A stretch of DNA of 14,786 nt from positions 1-14,786 of the forward strand of contig KN880859.1 in the NCBI GenBank assembly GCA_000934385.1, written 5' to 3'. Position 1 is the first letter of the stretch; each line of letters begins with the position of its first letter. Position numbers and translations under genes: made by a program. This stretch comes from Cylindrobasidium torrendii FP15055 ss-10 (Eukaryota; Basidiomycota; Agaricomycetes; Agaricales; Physalacriaceae). The notes under the pieces were generated by a model. That model was not told the DNA's origin, made no database searches, and was given only the letters and a program-made list of their open reading frames with translations. This document shows, in pieces, positions 1 through 9,493 of this stretch.

Positions 1-130
1 CAAACGAGATGTGATCAGCCCGCGTTTGTAGCCAAACAAACGCTTGAAACTGACTTCGAAGCTACACAACTTGCCTGACGCTCACGCTCTTTGCTCACGG
101 CTTCAAGCTTCAGCTTCATTCCCCGGCAGA

Positions 131-440
131 ATGGCGTCCATGGACTCCAGAAATCTTTGGGTCAGACCTAGGCCTTGTGGGGTACAACGCAGTTTGACGA
201 TTCCGAAAAGAGCTACCCGACGCGTAGCTGGATGCGATACCCTACGCATACAGCTTGTACCGACACCTCAAATGACCGCTGTTGCAAATTTAGCATGTAG
301 GTAAGTAATACATCCCACAAAGTGCATTTTACCCACATGCATTTTTGCGACCGGTCGCTAACGGCTTTTCCTTGCACAGGATGGCGCCGTGGACAGATTC
401 CGCCTTGCCAGGTTTGTCTATCTCGCCTCAGCAGCGATAG
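131..440 (+). CDS. Possible two-exon small hypothetical protein
   Basis: No family recognised. An ATG at 131 opens a frame that runs to 300 and reaches a strong donor (GTAAGT at 301). A convincing acceptor lies at 371-379 (CTTGCACAG), preceded by a branch-site-like GCTAACG and a pyrimidine run, giving a 79-nt intron 301-379. Joining in phase continues for 19 codons to a TAG at 438-440, for a protein of about 77 residues, basic and without visible domains. The frame starting GATGGC at 380 is open longer, to a TAA at 560-562, and reads more like protein (GAVDRFRLARFVYLAS). The upstream exon in that phase would end in a stop, so either the donor differs or the locus is broken. The intron signal is better supported than the protein. 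Confidence 0.22.
301..379 (+). other. Intron-like element (GTAAGT...GCTAACG...TTGCACAG)
   Basis: Donor, branch site, polypyrimidine run and acceptor are all close to fungal consensus and correctly spaced. This is the strongest sign that a transcribed gene, live or relic, lies in the first 560 bases. Confidence 0.4.
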
Positions 441-864
441 CCCCCCTACGTGTGGCGAGACAAATGTCGGTTATATGGAAGAAGCAATCTACGCGTTATC
501 CGTACTCAGGCAAGGAGGACTTCCTTGATTGTGGACAAGCGGCGTTGCTTCTCAGAACGTAACCTCTAGCATCGCGCCTTGCAAGTGATAACAAAGCCGG
601 ACGCGTACACCGCCATTCGCGCATCTGTTCCGCATAGAGCGTCTCACAAATTACGGAGGAGACCATGATACTCACAGTGAATATCATAACATGGCGGGCA
701 CGTCAACCCTTAGACTTTGATTTGCAGAAGAATGCACAGGTATGTTCTAATCTATCTCTCCCGCATGCATTACTATGCTCAGAATTAGCATGCAAGACAC
801 ATTGTCGATGGATCCTATGTCGGCAGCACCCGACCCACCCATCTTCCCAGTTCTTTCGGTACAT

Positions 865-890
865 ACTGTCTATATATGTATGGTCGACAC
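865..890 (+). repeat. Left terminal inverted repeat of the MITE
   Basis: 26 bp, beginning ACTGTCTATATATG and ending GGTCGACAC. It is a perfect reverse complement of 1212-1237. Confidence 0.9.
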
Positions 891-1211
891 TGTCACGCAT
901 CACGGAGGGCCGGTGTCGTGTAGAAAGTCACGGTGTCACGGTGATATTTCCATCGTCAGTGTCGAAGCGTTCAGCGTGACACCTAAAACTGCCCCAAAAT
1001 TGCAAAAAATATCACGAAAAATTTCTGCAACGTCCCCGCTGCTATTTCCGTAAGTCCAAGCTAACAAAAATTCTGGATGAGATTGCTGAATATTTGCACT
1101 GTTTGGGCTGCCGGATTGTGGCGCAGTGTCGTTTCGTCGACACTGTCACGCGTTCGATAAGCCCAGTGTCGACCGGCTTCAGCGCCACGTGGTGTCACGG
1201 TCGGCCCCCTG

Positions 1212-1237
1212 GTGTCGACCATACATATATAGACAGT
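1212..1237 (-). repeat. Right terminal inverted repeat of the MITE
   Basis: 26 bp, beginning GTGTCGACC and ending ATATATAGACAGT. It pairs with 865-890 without mismatch. Confidence 0.9.
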
Positions 1238-1238
1238 A

Positions 1239-2083
1239 CGCTCAGTTCACCGCGTGAAAGAGCACTGACATTCTATCAGCCATTGAACTGCAAGAACGCA
1301 CAACTTACTAGCGACGCGCCTGAGCAGATACATCCCACTGGCTGCATTACCATCTCCGGCTGCGGCGCATCGAGCAGAGCCGCGAGTAGGGTCTCTGACA
1401 CAAAGGCGTGAAATAGGCTGAAGACACGTCGGTCACAGGATCATGCACAGGCGCGGTTATGTCGAGACGCCTGAGGCGCGGAGTTCTTGAGCGGACTGGT
1501 TGGAGGCGTGTGAAGGTGTGTTACAGCGTGTCGTTCCTTCAGGTTCATTAACATATTCAGGACTGGGGCTGCTACATGTCTTCTGGACATCGTCTGGGTG
1601 GCTGCTTGTGGGAACGTTGATGAGCTGCCGCCGATAACAAAGTACCACGCTTCAATTCGTTGCGTAGACCGAACTCAAAATTACATAAATATAATAGCAA
1701 CCCGTTGAGGCAAACATGTACATTTCTTTCTCGCAGTTCGAGAAAGCCGTGCATGCAGAATTTACAAAGTACTGATTGGTATGCGCTACTAGGGAATTGA
1801 CGCGTAGCGTTTGACTTCCGCTGTGTTACTAAATATTCTTTATCATCCAAGGGAGCTCTATCTTGACAACTGCAGGGCGTCACGGATGCGCCATGAATCA
1901 TGGCGTGTCCCTCATTATTTTGTATTTATGCATACTGTCAGAACTGCTCCTATTTGGGGTAGAGAAGTTAACACAACAGTGACCGTGGGTTCGCCCCTCT
2001 CCCTCTGCGTATGGCGTAACGTGTACGGTTACCGCTAGCAGTAAGTAGAACAGCTTCTATTGTGTACAAGTCATGATCGATGA
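1239..2083. other. No recognisable gene
   Basis: Short open frames occur on both strands, the longest 109 codons on the minus strand at 1572-1901. None has a recognisable motif, consistent intron signals or a convincing start. I see no repeat or RNA gene here. Confidence 0.5.
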
Positions 2084-2175
2084 TCCTGCATGCCGCATCA
2101 GGTAAAGGACCATGGCTCGGAACCGCGGTCGCAGGTTCAAACCTCGGCGTTCGCATATGGCCACACTTATTTTTT
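2084..2175 (+). mobile_element. tRNA-like Pol III promoter with T-run; possible SINE relic
   Basis: A near-consensus tRNA T-loop/box B (GGTTCAAACCT, 2134-2144) sits 31 nt downstream of a box-A-like TGCCGCATCAGG (2091-2102, two mismatches to the usual pattern). A T6 run, the usual Pol III terminator, follows at 2170-2175. Between the boxes, CTCGGAA flanked by CATGG and CCGCG resembles an anticodon stem-loop with a CGG anticodon, one mismatch and one wobble pair. The acceptor stem does not pair, the D arm is malformed and the T stem has two mismatches, so it is not a working tRNA. A decayed tRNA-derived SINE or tRNA pseudogene is the best guess. The far edge of a SINE tail is not defined. Confidence 0.3.
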
Positions 2176-4155
2176 GTCCCTTTGTCTTGTGGGGCTTGTT
2201 TGAGCAGTACGTTTGCGGCACCGCCAAGAACATGTACGTACTACGGTGCTTGTCAATGTCCAACGCCGCCCTTTTTCCAGGTCATTGCGCCGCGGGGCGC
2301 GCGTCTTGGGAAATCCGACGACCTCTCCATCGCTCCCCACTTCCTCCTCTTCCTCGAAGTTCTCTGGTCGCCGCCGGTGCTTGTGGTTCTGCGATTGCAG
2401 CGAGCATTTCAGGATGAAGGTGAAATTGCGCAGGCGGACGCTGAAGTTTATGAAGACGCGTGGAAGACGCTCCAAGACAGAAGACAAAGACGACTGGCCA
2501 TCTGGGTGAACGTGTTTAGGATATCCCTAGGCGAGCCTTTCAATCATTGCAACGTCGTAGTACATAGTGGTGTGTGAATATTGTTGATTAGCGCCCGGTG
2601 GCCTCGCACGTAGCGCGACAAGTCATGACCATGCTATAATCCCATCCTCAGCTGCGGTCCACGGCGTCATCAAGCTCGGACACTGAATCTGGCGTATTCC
2701 GTGTCTTCTCTAGAATGAAATTGGGGTCGACGCACGGCGGGGTACTCTTTTGTAAAACCAGGCCAACGAGTGGTTCGAGCAAGAGTTTTGCAAATGAGCG
2801 GAATTGTATTATAGATAGTAATATACGCCCGTTCTAACAGACACATACGTCTAGCTTCAGAAACGACATGCTGTGAACGGGTAAGCAACATGCAGCTGCT
2901 CTTCCGCGCCCAAGCATAGGTCAGTCAAATAGAGGCGTCGGGGATCGCGAATGCAATACCCAATTGAGAGAATTAGGGCCTGAAGTTGCCGATGTCCCCC
3001 CAGAGGTGAAGAAGCGCGACCCGCGAGGTGGACTCTCGAGACAAGAATGTTCTGGGATGGGACAAGCCAGTTAGCGAGGGTTTTCAGGACCAGCCACCAG
3101 TGATCACAACGCACCTGCTCTGTGTCTGAGTATGCCGTCCCCGATGGTTCTCCCCTGCGATTCTCCGCCGGTGTAATTGACCAGCAACTATCTCGGCAGA
3201 CTTGAAGAGCACAGGGGCACCATAGCATGTGAGCTTCCACGACGTGATCTGCGGCCCCAACAACAGGCATGCTCCTTGTGAGAGTGGAAGTGTGGGAGGA
3301 TGCGGCATCCGTAATGGTCGACCATGCGAAGAGTTCGCGTACGCTGGACACCGGAGACATTGACCGCAGCGATGGCTACCCAGATGCGAAAAATAGCAAA
3401 GACATGCGCGTGGTCAAAGCTAGATGAGAATTTGTGTCTATGCCGAGTAGACTGTAAGCGTGTAAGCAAGATTTTGGAATGGGGCTGGGTGAATGAACGC
3501 ACTCTGGTACCAACAATCTACGTTTTGTGGCCTTGCTAAAAGCCGGAGAATACAAGGACGATTGAAATTGTGTACAGAAGGGGTTTAGACTGGGTGAGGG
3601 AGGATGACACACCTGGAGCAACTACTAAGAGCTCAGGTCTTCGCAGTTGAGTTTCTTCGGGTAGGTTCCAGACGAGGATGAAAAGCTGTCCGTCTCGAAG
3701 CCTATGCACGCGCAGGCGGGGATAAAGTGTAGTTGGGAACGACTTGAATCAGTACTGGAAGGAACTCTGAGCAGAAGATACAAGAAATTGGTCAGTTGTC
3801 AAAGTGCGAGCAAGATAGAGAGCCGCACTTGGGTCGTGTTCGCCCTGCCTCGCATCCTAGAGAAGGAAGAAGTTCTGATGGTGCCTATATGCTGAGTTTG
3901 CAAAGCGCCCGCCGCCGTCGGGACGATTTCGAAGAGAGCATGGCGGCGAGAGTCGAGAATCGAAATGCAGCACCCGCCGATCTAACTGATGTGATGGTGG
4001 CTGTGTCCTCTGAGATCTTCGTCCGGTCTCCACAGGGTCTCTTCCCATCACCGTCCAACAGTAGACTGTAGCGCCTTTCTCTTTCTCTGTGACCACGAAT
4101 CTGGATGTACAGAAATAACATGGCGCGCGAATCCATTACCAGCACCGGGCAAGAG
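2176..4155. other. Long stretch without a recognisable gene
   Basis: The longest open frame is 167 codons on the minus strand (3360-2857). It has no recognised domain and the other minus frames are also partly open, so it may be chance or an old relic. A run of serine/acidic-coding sequence near 2340-2400 makes mirror-image open frames on both strands and is not evidence for either. A 12-bp palindrome (ATGGTCGACCAT) lies at 3314-3325. I found no spliced gene that holds together. Confidence 0.4.
2857..3360 (-). CDS. Unrecognised 167-codon open frame
   Basis: The frame opens at 3360 and stops at 2857. The middle part (residues about 85-155, e.g. WWLVLKTLANWLV and LILSIGYCIRDPRRLYL) reads more like protein than the N-terminal third. 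No domain, signal peptide or membrane helix is clear. A frame of this length is only marginally more than expected by chance in a window of this size, so it is listed as a possibility only. Confidence 0.13.
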   Translation of the reverse strand: MSPVSSVRELFAWSTITDAASSHTSTLTRSMPVVGAADHVVEAHMLWCPCALQVCRDSCWSITPAENRRGEPSGTAYSDTEQVRCDHWWLVLKTLANWLVPSQNILVSRVHLAGRASSPLGGHRQLQALILSIGYCIRDPRRLYLTDLCLGAEEQLHVAYPFTACRF

Positions 4156-4177
4156 CAGGGCCAACGCAGGGCCAACG
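4156..4177 (+). repeat. Two tandem copies of CAGGGCCAACG
   Basis: Exact 11-bp tandem duplication (4156-4166, 4167-4177). It lies in a 61-codon open frame (4105-4290) with no recognisable product. Confidence 0.6.
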
Positions 4178-4299
4178 CTGAGCGACTTCGCGGTTTGGGA
4201 GAGACAGTGACGCCTTTCCCAATCTTTTCACACAGTGTGCGTCGCTCCTCTTTATTGTTATTTCTCTGCCTAATACCCTTGCGTCCATAAAGTATTCCA

Positions 4300-6070
4300 C
4301 TCTTAGCCTACACATCGCAAATTCAACCTCTTTGACATACGCCCATCCCGCACGTTTGATTTTCGCGCCCTTGGTCCTGCTAGTTTCTTGAAATCACTGT
4401 GTCGAACATCCACAGTCCTCTTATCCTGGCTCATATCTGCAGCAGCACAGCTCCTACGCATCCCACGAGCAACGTTCTTATTGACTTCTTCTAGCCATCA
4501 GGATGCCCGGGAGCCGTACTCGTAAATACATCAATGGTTTCATCAAGATAACAAGTTCTCTCTCCCATACACACCAGCGAGCATTTGTGTTCTGCTTCTT
4601 ATGCTCCTTTTGCGCAAATGCAAGTACTGGATACGCCTGGCATTACAACTGCAACAACCGCGCCGAACTGAACAATGCGTTGACCTGGAGCTTCTCCCTC
4701 ATCCCAGTGCCGTTGTGGACTGCTCCGGCCGGTCCAATTTCTGCAGGATGATTCGCGCGTCCAACTAACCTTTGACGTCCTGCAGCTATGGGTCTCCAGT
4801 TAGGTGTTTTTGCCGAGGCAAGCGTATTGTTCAGTGGCCATGCAACTTATCTACCTGCTAGATGATGTCGACGCGGAACGGCAGCACGATGCGCTTAAGA
4901 TGTTGTCTATGTTCATGCATGTGAACGACCCAACCTGTGAGAAGCGACTGCATGCCAAATCGGGACGGATATCCAGCATACGCTATACATGAGGTCACAT
5001 CTCGATGTTAATGAGGGTCTCCTCGTCCTTGTCACCCTCAATATTCATTGTGCCAAGTTTGGCTTCATCAACACGCCAGCTGCGTGCACTTCGCGCTACA
5101 TCCTGCTCCTGGAGAACAAGAACGGCACCGAGATACCGGCAACAAATTACAGGTGCGTGTTGCCCTTTCTCTTTCAACCTAACAATCTCGCAATCCCACC
5201 TCCCGACTCGACCAACGCAAAACGCTGGCATCTCCCTAGCGCTTCGCAATGGTGTGGAGCAACCGCATAAGGATCGGTCACCTCTATGTTTCCTGCGCTG
5301 ACGCCGGATGGCTCTGCTTCTTGCATCTACCCTATCTGTTCGCTTAACCAAACCCGCTTGAATGAAAACAATTGCATCTTACTCTTTCCCAGCAGTGTGC
5401 TGGCTTCATCCATGAGACTTCACATACTCTACACACGCGATAACATAACTATTCCCCCAATGATCCAACTCAACCCTCACGAGTCATGACCTGCAAGCTC
5501 TTGGCCACTCTACCTTGCAGCCGCGACACAACATCTTACTCGACCCTTGGACCCCCGATGTGCGTTTTCAAGATCGTCTACATACCTCGAATGCGGTAGC
5601 CTCTTTGCCACAGGACGCGCCATGGCTTGCACATCATCCTCGTTGACTACAACGATCTCATTGCCTTCAATGACTTCCTCAACTACTTGAAATCCAGCGC
5701 CGCGTACGCGACGTCAGTTTGAGCAAGGGAATCCTCTTGCTGCTTTCCGCACCCAGGCTGGTGGACGTTCTGATACCTCAGCGCTGCAAATGTAACGACT
5801 GCTTCGACCTCGGCGTTCATGTTGCCTCATGTGGTCTTGAACCTCCCATGTAGGACGCGTATTTGTCAAAAGCTTCAGAAGTAGTGCAAGAGCGCGTTCA
5901 AGAGACGGAGGCACTAGACAATAGCAAAAGCGGCATATAAAATTTTCGACAGGCGGTTGCCTTGGATTGACTCCAAATGCTGCTCTATTCCGTTGACTAC
6001 TTACGCATCCGTAAGGGAGGAGGGACGCAAGAGCCAACACAGCGAAGTGGAATCACATATGGCAGGAGTC
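4300..6070 (+). other. Coding-like patches and intron-like signals, no coherent gene
   Basis: Several fragments hint at a decayed or unrecognised plus-strand gene. An 82-codon frame starts at ATG 4503 and includes a hydrophobic stretch (AFVFCFLCSFCANAS). A possible 54-nt intron (4732-4785, branch AACTAAC, acceptor TGCAG) would join it in phase to ATG 4788 (MGLQLGVFAEASVLFSG), which soon meets a stop. A coding-like run at 4989-5152 ends at a GTGCGT donor (5153), and a TTTCCCAG acceptor lies near 5392. From 5487, another run reads HGLHIILVDYNDLIAFNDFL after an in-frame TAG. I cannot join these into one protein and recognise no family. A low-expression gene, a relic, or chance all remain possible. 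Confidence 0.25.
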
Positions 6071-6411
6071 TAAGAGACGCATGAAAATCAAGGCAAAAGA
6101 TGCGGCTGAAGTAGCGGGCGGTAACGTCCAAGGAAATCACCGCGTCAATGTCAACGACGGGCGCTGGAGTACTTACTCAACTTCGCACGGGGCACTGTGT
6201 TCTGAACGCACATATATACAACATCCGTGCGCAATCAACACCAACACCAGAGAGCCCAACGTGCGGGTATTGTTCCATTACCTGATTCTGACCTACCCAA
6301 CGCACCAATTCGACAGGCTGACGATGTTCGAGAGCATGAAGAACTGGAAGATGGAACCGATGATGAAAAACTTGTTGACCACGGAGAAGGGAGCCAAGAC
6401 GGTGCTCAGAT

Positions 6412-6720
6412 ATGTGCATGGAACGGAGAGCCGCCGAAGAGAGGTTGAACAGTCTTGCTGGAGCTTGGGGCGCTATTCTGGCGCAGGCAAAAGTCAATGC
6501 TTCGTATACGTATCGCGGATCGAATTCCCAGAAGTGGGCAGTACCAACGCTTATCGGCCAATGGATTGACGCTCGTCATAAACCTGACGCCACTACGCGG
6601 TCTCTGGAAGCAGCCCGGCACGAAGGCGACTGCGCCCTGTCGCTCGGGGAAGACTTGCTTTTGGCGGTTGGTTGTTTTGCTGACCACCAAACTCAGAACT
6701 CACAACCGCGTCTAGAATAA
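6412..6720 (+). CDS. Unrecognised 102-codon open frame, possible exon or relic
   Basis: ATG at 6412 to TAA at 6718-6720. The frame is open upstream to 6379. The product (AAEERLNSLAGAWGAILAQA near the start, then WAVPTLIGQWIDARHKPD and ALSLGEDLLLAVGCFADHQ) has the composition of a helical soluble protein. No catalytic motif, signal peptide or membrane segment is seen. Overlapping open frames at 6081-6569 and 6227-6448 are in other phases and could be shadows or pieces of a broken gene. It lies about 900 bp upstream of the retroelement fragment in the same orientation, so it could be retroelement-derived, but I see no Gag or zinc-knuckle signature. Confidence 0.22.
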   Translation: MCMERRAAEERLNSLAGAWGAILAQAKVNASYTYRGSNSQKWAVPTLIGQWIDARHKPDATTRSLEAARHEGDCALSLGEDLLLAVGCFADHQTQNSQPRLE

Positions 6721-7610
6721 CGCGCTCCGTTCAGTAGTTGATGCTGTAGATTTTGCGTCCGTGCGTCTTCGAATCGTCCAGCTAGAACGCGAAGTATATC
6801 CCCAGAAAGCAATGCGTACTTCGATTGCTGACATTTGCGTCTTTAGAACGCCAGCCTCAAGAAAACGTCCAATGTTATGGTCCTACTCTGGCTTGTCTTC
6901 GCCGCTTGCCTGGTTAAGTGGATGGCATAGGAAGGCCTTTGTAAATTGGAGAGTATGTACAACCGTACGCTGTACAAAATGTTGGACAGGCGGGGTTGCC
7001 GAGGCTCTTAATACAATCGAGGCGCTACACCTCAGTTTGCTCTCCCATTTGACCGAAATGCGCCGCTGACGCTGGCGGATGGAAATGAGAGCGCCGTTGT
7101 ACACGCGCTTCAACGTAGCGCAGGATATCTTGTCTTCAGGGCGCGTCACTGGGGAAAGAAACGCCAGCACACGAATATGGGCGCGCATCATAAGCACTCA
7201 CAATGACCGGGGATTGCTCCATTCCAATTACTGAGCTTTGAAAATTGCTGAACGCGCTGGTCGACCATGACGTTGTCCATGCGCATAAGCCATCATCGGC
7301 CGGGCTCCTGAAGAACTTTTAGCGTAGTGGACGAGCGTTTGCGTTGGCAAGTAGGACGATAGTTCTGCATACATTCCACGGAGGAGGTTGATTGACGTTT
7401 CATTTGAACGCTATATGCAGCGTACTAACTTCTGCTGGAGTCAGAAGGGATGCTGCAGCGGAGCATTGCTCTAGAGACTCAACGTGGGGGTTTGACCGCT
7501 TCTTGGCAATCCAAACCGCTTGGAACAAGTGCTCTATGCGCTGCGTCAATGGCATCCTGGGAGAGAGGACAGTGAACGCACTTTTACATAGTCGTTGGCA
7601 AACGAATGGT
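6721..7610. other. No recognisable gene; possible extension of the decayed retroelement
   Basis: If the pol fragment downstream was once complete, reverse transcriptase should lie here on the plus strand. I do not see the diagnostic DD-box or other RT motifs in any frame. A minus-strand frame at 7197-6883 (104 codons) has no recognisable product. Confidence 0.4.
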
Positions 7611-7890
7611 TCATAGATTGCACATCTGGCTATGTCCAGCCCATTGAAGACGGCGTGGACAATAAGGTAGCCGATTGCTTATCCCGTTGACTCCCCGGAT
7701 GAAGTCCGTGGAGTTGAGGACTATGTGTAGGTGGACGCAGGACCGGACCCCTCAGGCGGGGAAACACCTACGGATCGTGACGCAAATGGAGGACACAGGC
7801 GGTAGAAGTGCGCGCTATGAGGGCTGAGAATGCACAACGCAGTAAGCGCTTGCAGGAGCATGCTGGGACTCAGCAGTAGGAAGCCAGAGG
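7611..7890 (+). pseudogene. Decayed Ty3/gypsy-type pol fragment (RNase H end and linker)
   Basis: The plus strand encodes DGVDNKVADCLSR at 7649-7687, matching the conserved C-terminal end of the Ty3/gypsy RNase H domain (general form NxVADxLSR). A frame change follows. From 7692 it reads SPDEVRGVEDYV, a TAG, then DPSGGETPTDRD. After another frame change it reads VRAMRAENAQRSKRLQEH (about 7808-7861). The order and content agree with the region after RNase H in basidiomycete Ty3/gypsy polyproteins as I know them (a YV-x-AD...LDPxGE...LP...R stretch followed by a charged helix). Stops and frame changes show it is dead. No integrase, chromodomain or LTR is visible, so it is a fragment. The N-terminal boundary is uncertain. 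Confidence 0.6.
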
Positions 7891-8132
7891 CCAAAGTCAG
7901 TATAGATTGGTACATCATTTTGGAGCCTTATAAGTATCGGAGAGAAATGAAATATATGTAATGGGCATAGGCCACTGGGACGGAAAGCGAGGTACTAAGA
8001 GGGAAAGGAGATGGATTTTCAATGCCCATGAGGCAGGGCTGAGGGGATAGCGACGGAAGGGGTGAACGGACGGAGAGAAGCTGCAATCAAGAAAGGCCGT
8101 GCAAGGTAAGTCTTGTGATACAGTCCGTAATC
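7891..8132. other. Spacer between retroelement fragment and F-box gene
   Basis: Purine-rich sequence on the plus strand (many GGAAAGGAGA-type runs) that contains the 3' flank of the minus-strand F-box gene. No gene is seen. Confidence 0.4.
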
Positions 8133-9493
8133 CTACATTGCGTCTAGCGGCATGTAACCTCCCTCAACGAGGTCTGATCTCCAACGCTCAAAGGGGTAAC
8201 TCCCCGAGCATACCATGCAGCTATCTTGGCCATGAATCCACTTCCTTGTGGTTGGCCAAGCTGGACCTTGTATGGTGCAGTCCGGCCTGATGAAGTTGAA
8301 CGATGCTCCCTGCTGCCTCCAAACCTCCTCCCGTTGGCTAATCTGCTCCTCAACCTCAAGACGGGCGAATTGCCGGTCTTCCTGGTCTTCATCCTCGTCC
8401 TCGCCGTCTTCATCCTCGCTGTCTTCTGGACCAAAAGGCAGGGCAAGACGGCACAAGCAGACATTGGAGACGACCGATTTCAGTCCCTTGTGCGAGATGG
8501 TGGCCTTCCAAAGGGACTGAACCCGATCCAAATCACGACCTTTTGGGTGTAGTTCGAAGTGAACGCTGGCTAAGGAATTAGGAACCCCGAGTTGAACGAT
8601 GTCGCAAAGGGCGGACAAGTCCTCCGACCCAGCGACTAAGCAAAGAGAAGCAAGCTTGTTCATGGTGCGAAGATCGAAGTTCGTCTAGTTCACTGGGCGC
8701 TCCTGGCGGTGTAGGAAGCGGTCGCAGCTGGTGGTCACCACGGAAAGATGACGGATGGATGGCTGTATGAACGAGGCGGGGTGTTGTTGCTGAGGGGAAA
8801 AAGCGAGGTCTGTGTCGATATCTACGAGGGTGAGGCACTCCACTCCGGACAGAAGGCGGGTTACGAAGACAGTGAGTTGTGCATTGCTATTCTTGTTGTT
8901 GAACTGGGCAAACGGCTCCACCCACAGAGAATCAGCTTGAACAGAACGGACTAGGCAATGATGAGCATCAGATGGGCTGGCTCACTGCCCTGCTTACCCT
9001 GAAATTGTGAGTCCCGGATGCGGCCTTCCCACTGGACTTTGTGGAAGTGTAGCTGCTTCCATCTCTTGGAGGTCATGGCAAGCAGGATGCGGGTGGGAAC
9101 CATAGATTGGATGAAGCTGATGCGAGTAAAGCTGAGGATGAACGCAGGATCTATGAGCGTAAGATTGTGCTCCCTGCACCTCAGCAGAGTAAGCCCTTCC
9201 AGCTTGTCTAGAGGAAGGACCTCCTCTAGGATGACAACTGCCCTACAAATGTCGTCCGCATCAACCCCTCGGATGTCCACGAAGGATACGTCGCGCGTTA
9301 GAACGAGCAGTTCGGGGTGTTTGCGAAAGGTCCGAGCGGTCTCGACCGTATCGTCGGACTTGATGAAAAGGCGTCTGAATAGAACGGGCCCTGCGATGCT
9401 TCTCCAATTTCGACATACAAGCGAAGCATTCCTTGCATCCTGAAGTTGTGTGCGGAGGATTTCGCCGATGATATCAAAGTTCAGACTTTTCAT
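8133..9493 (-). pseudogene. F-box protein gene with one intron and an in-frame TAG
   Basis: Encodes an Agaricomycete-style F-box protein. In this family the F-box binds Skp1 and the rest recruits substrates for SCF ubiquitin ligase. I chose ATG at 9493 because the F-box begins at once: residues about 4-45 include NFDIIGEILR, DARNASLVCRNWRSIAGPV and LFRRLF. Leucine-rich, LRR-like sequence follows (LVLTRDVSFVDI, LEGLTLLRC, HLSVVTTS). Exon 1 is 9493-8998. A 47-nt intron, 8997-8951 (GTAAGC...CCTAG), restores the frame exactly. Exon 2 meets TAG at 8687-8685 after 253 residues, but the same frame continues for 184 more codons (NFDLRTMNKLASLCLVAGS onward) to TAG at 8133, giving a usual length of about 437. 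The tail has an acidic run (EDSEDEDGEDEDEDQED). The stop is one change from TGG. An alternative is an in-frame 54-nt intron ending at this TAG, but its donor (GTGACC) is poor. Either a nonsense allele/pseudogene or a truncated protein. Confidence 0.75.
8951..8997 (-). other. 47-nt intron of the F-box gene
   Basis: The donor GTAAGC follows CAGG. The acceptor is CATTGCCTAG, with CTGATGC as a plausible branch site. Removal joins codons as Q-V and moves the reading from one frame to the other with no loss of the downstream open frame. Confidence 0.8.

Larger units (their letters stand above)
864..1238. mobile_element. MITE-like non-autonomous DNA transposon, 371 bp with TA duplication
   Basis: The element is bounded by perfect 26-bp terminal inverted repeats (865-890 and 1212-1237). 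Each TIR starts ACTGTCTATATATGTATGGT and ends CGACAC. The repeat extends one more base on each side (T at 864, A at 1238), so the simplest reading is a TA target-site duplication flanking 866-1236. There is no transposase ORF inside, so it would depend on a transposase in trans. Both subterminal regions carry many copies of GTGTCG/GTGTCAC-type motifs in both orientations, while the core (about 983-1125) lacks them. TA duplication suggests a Tc1/mariner-like mover. Dense subterminal motifs are also known from hAT, CACTA and KDZ elements, but the 8-bp flanks do not match each other, so I see no hAT or KDZ type duplication. Perfect TIRs suggest fairly recent insertion. Confidence 0.85.

Noticed and set aside
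22..43. Small hairpin GCGTTTG...CAAACGC
   Set aside because: A 7-bp stem with no associated gene end or repeat; too short to interpret.
2084..2160. Functional tRNA-Pro gene
   Set aside because: The acceptor arms do not pair, the D arm is malformed and the T stem has mismatches, despite a good T-loop and a CGG-like anticodon loop.
3314..3325. 12-bp palindrome ATGGTCGACCAT sharing its core with the MITE TIR
   Set aside because: The similarity to the TIR is only about 9 bp and there are no other element features nearby; likely coincidence.
8226..8552. 108-codon plus-strand frame with a hydrophobic run
   Set aside because: It is the antisense of the acidic C-terminal part of the F-box protein; the apparent membrane segment comes from reading Glu/Asp codons backwards.
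9018..9443. 141-codon plus-strand frame
   Set aside because: It is the antisense shadow of the first F-box exon, which has the recognisable domain and a matching intron.
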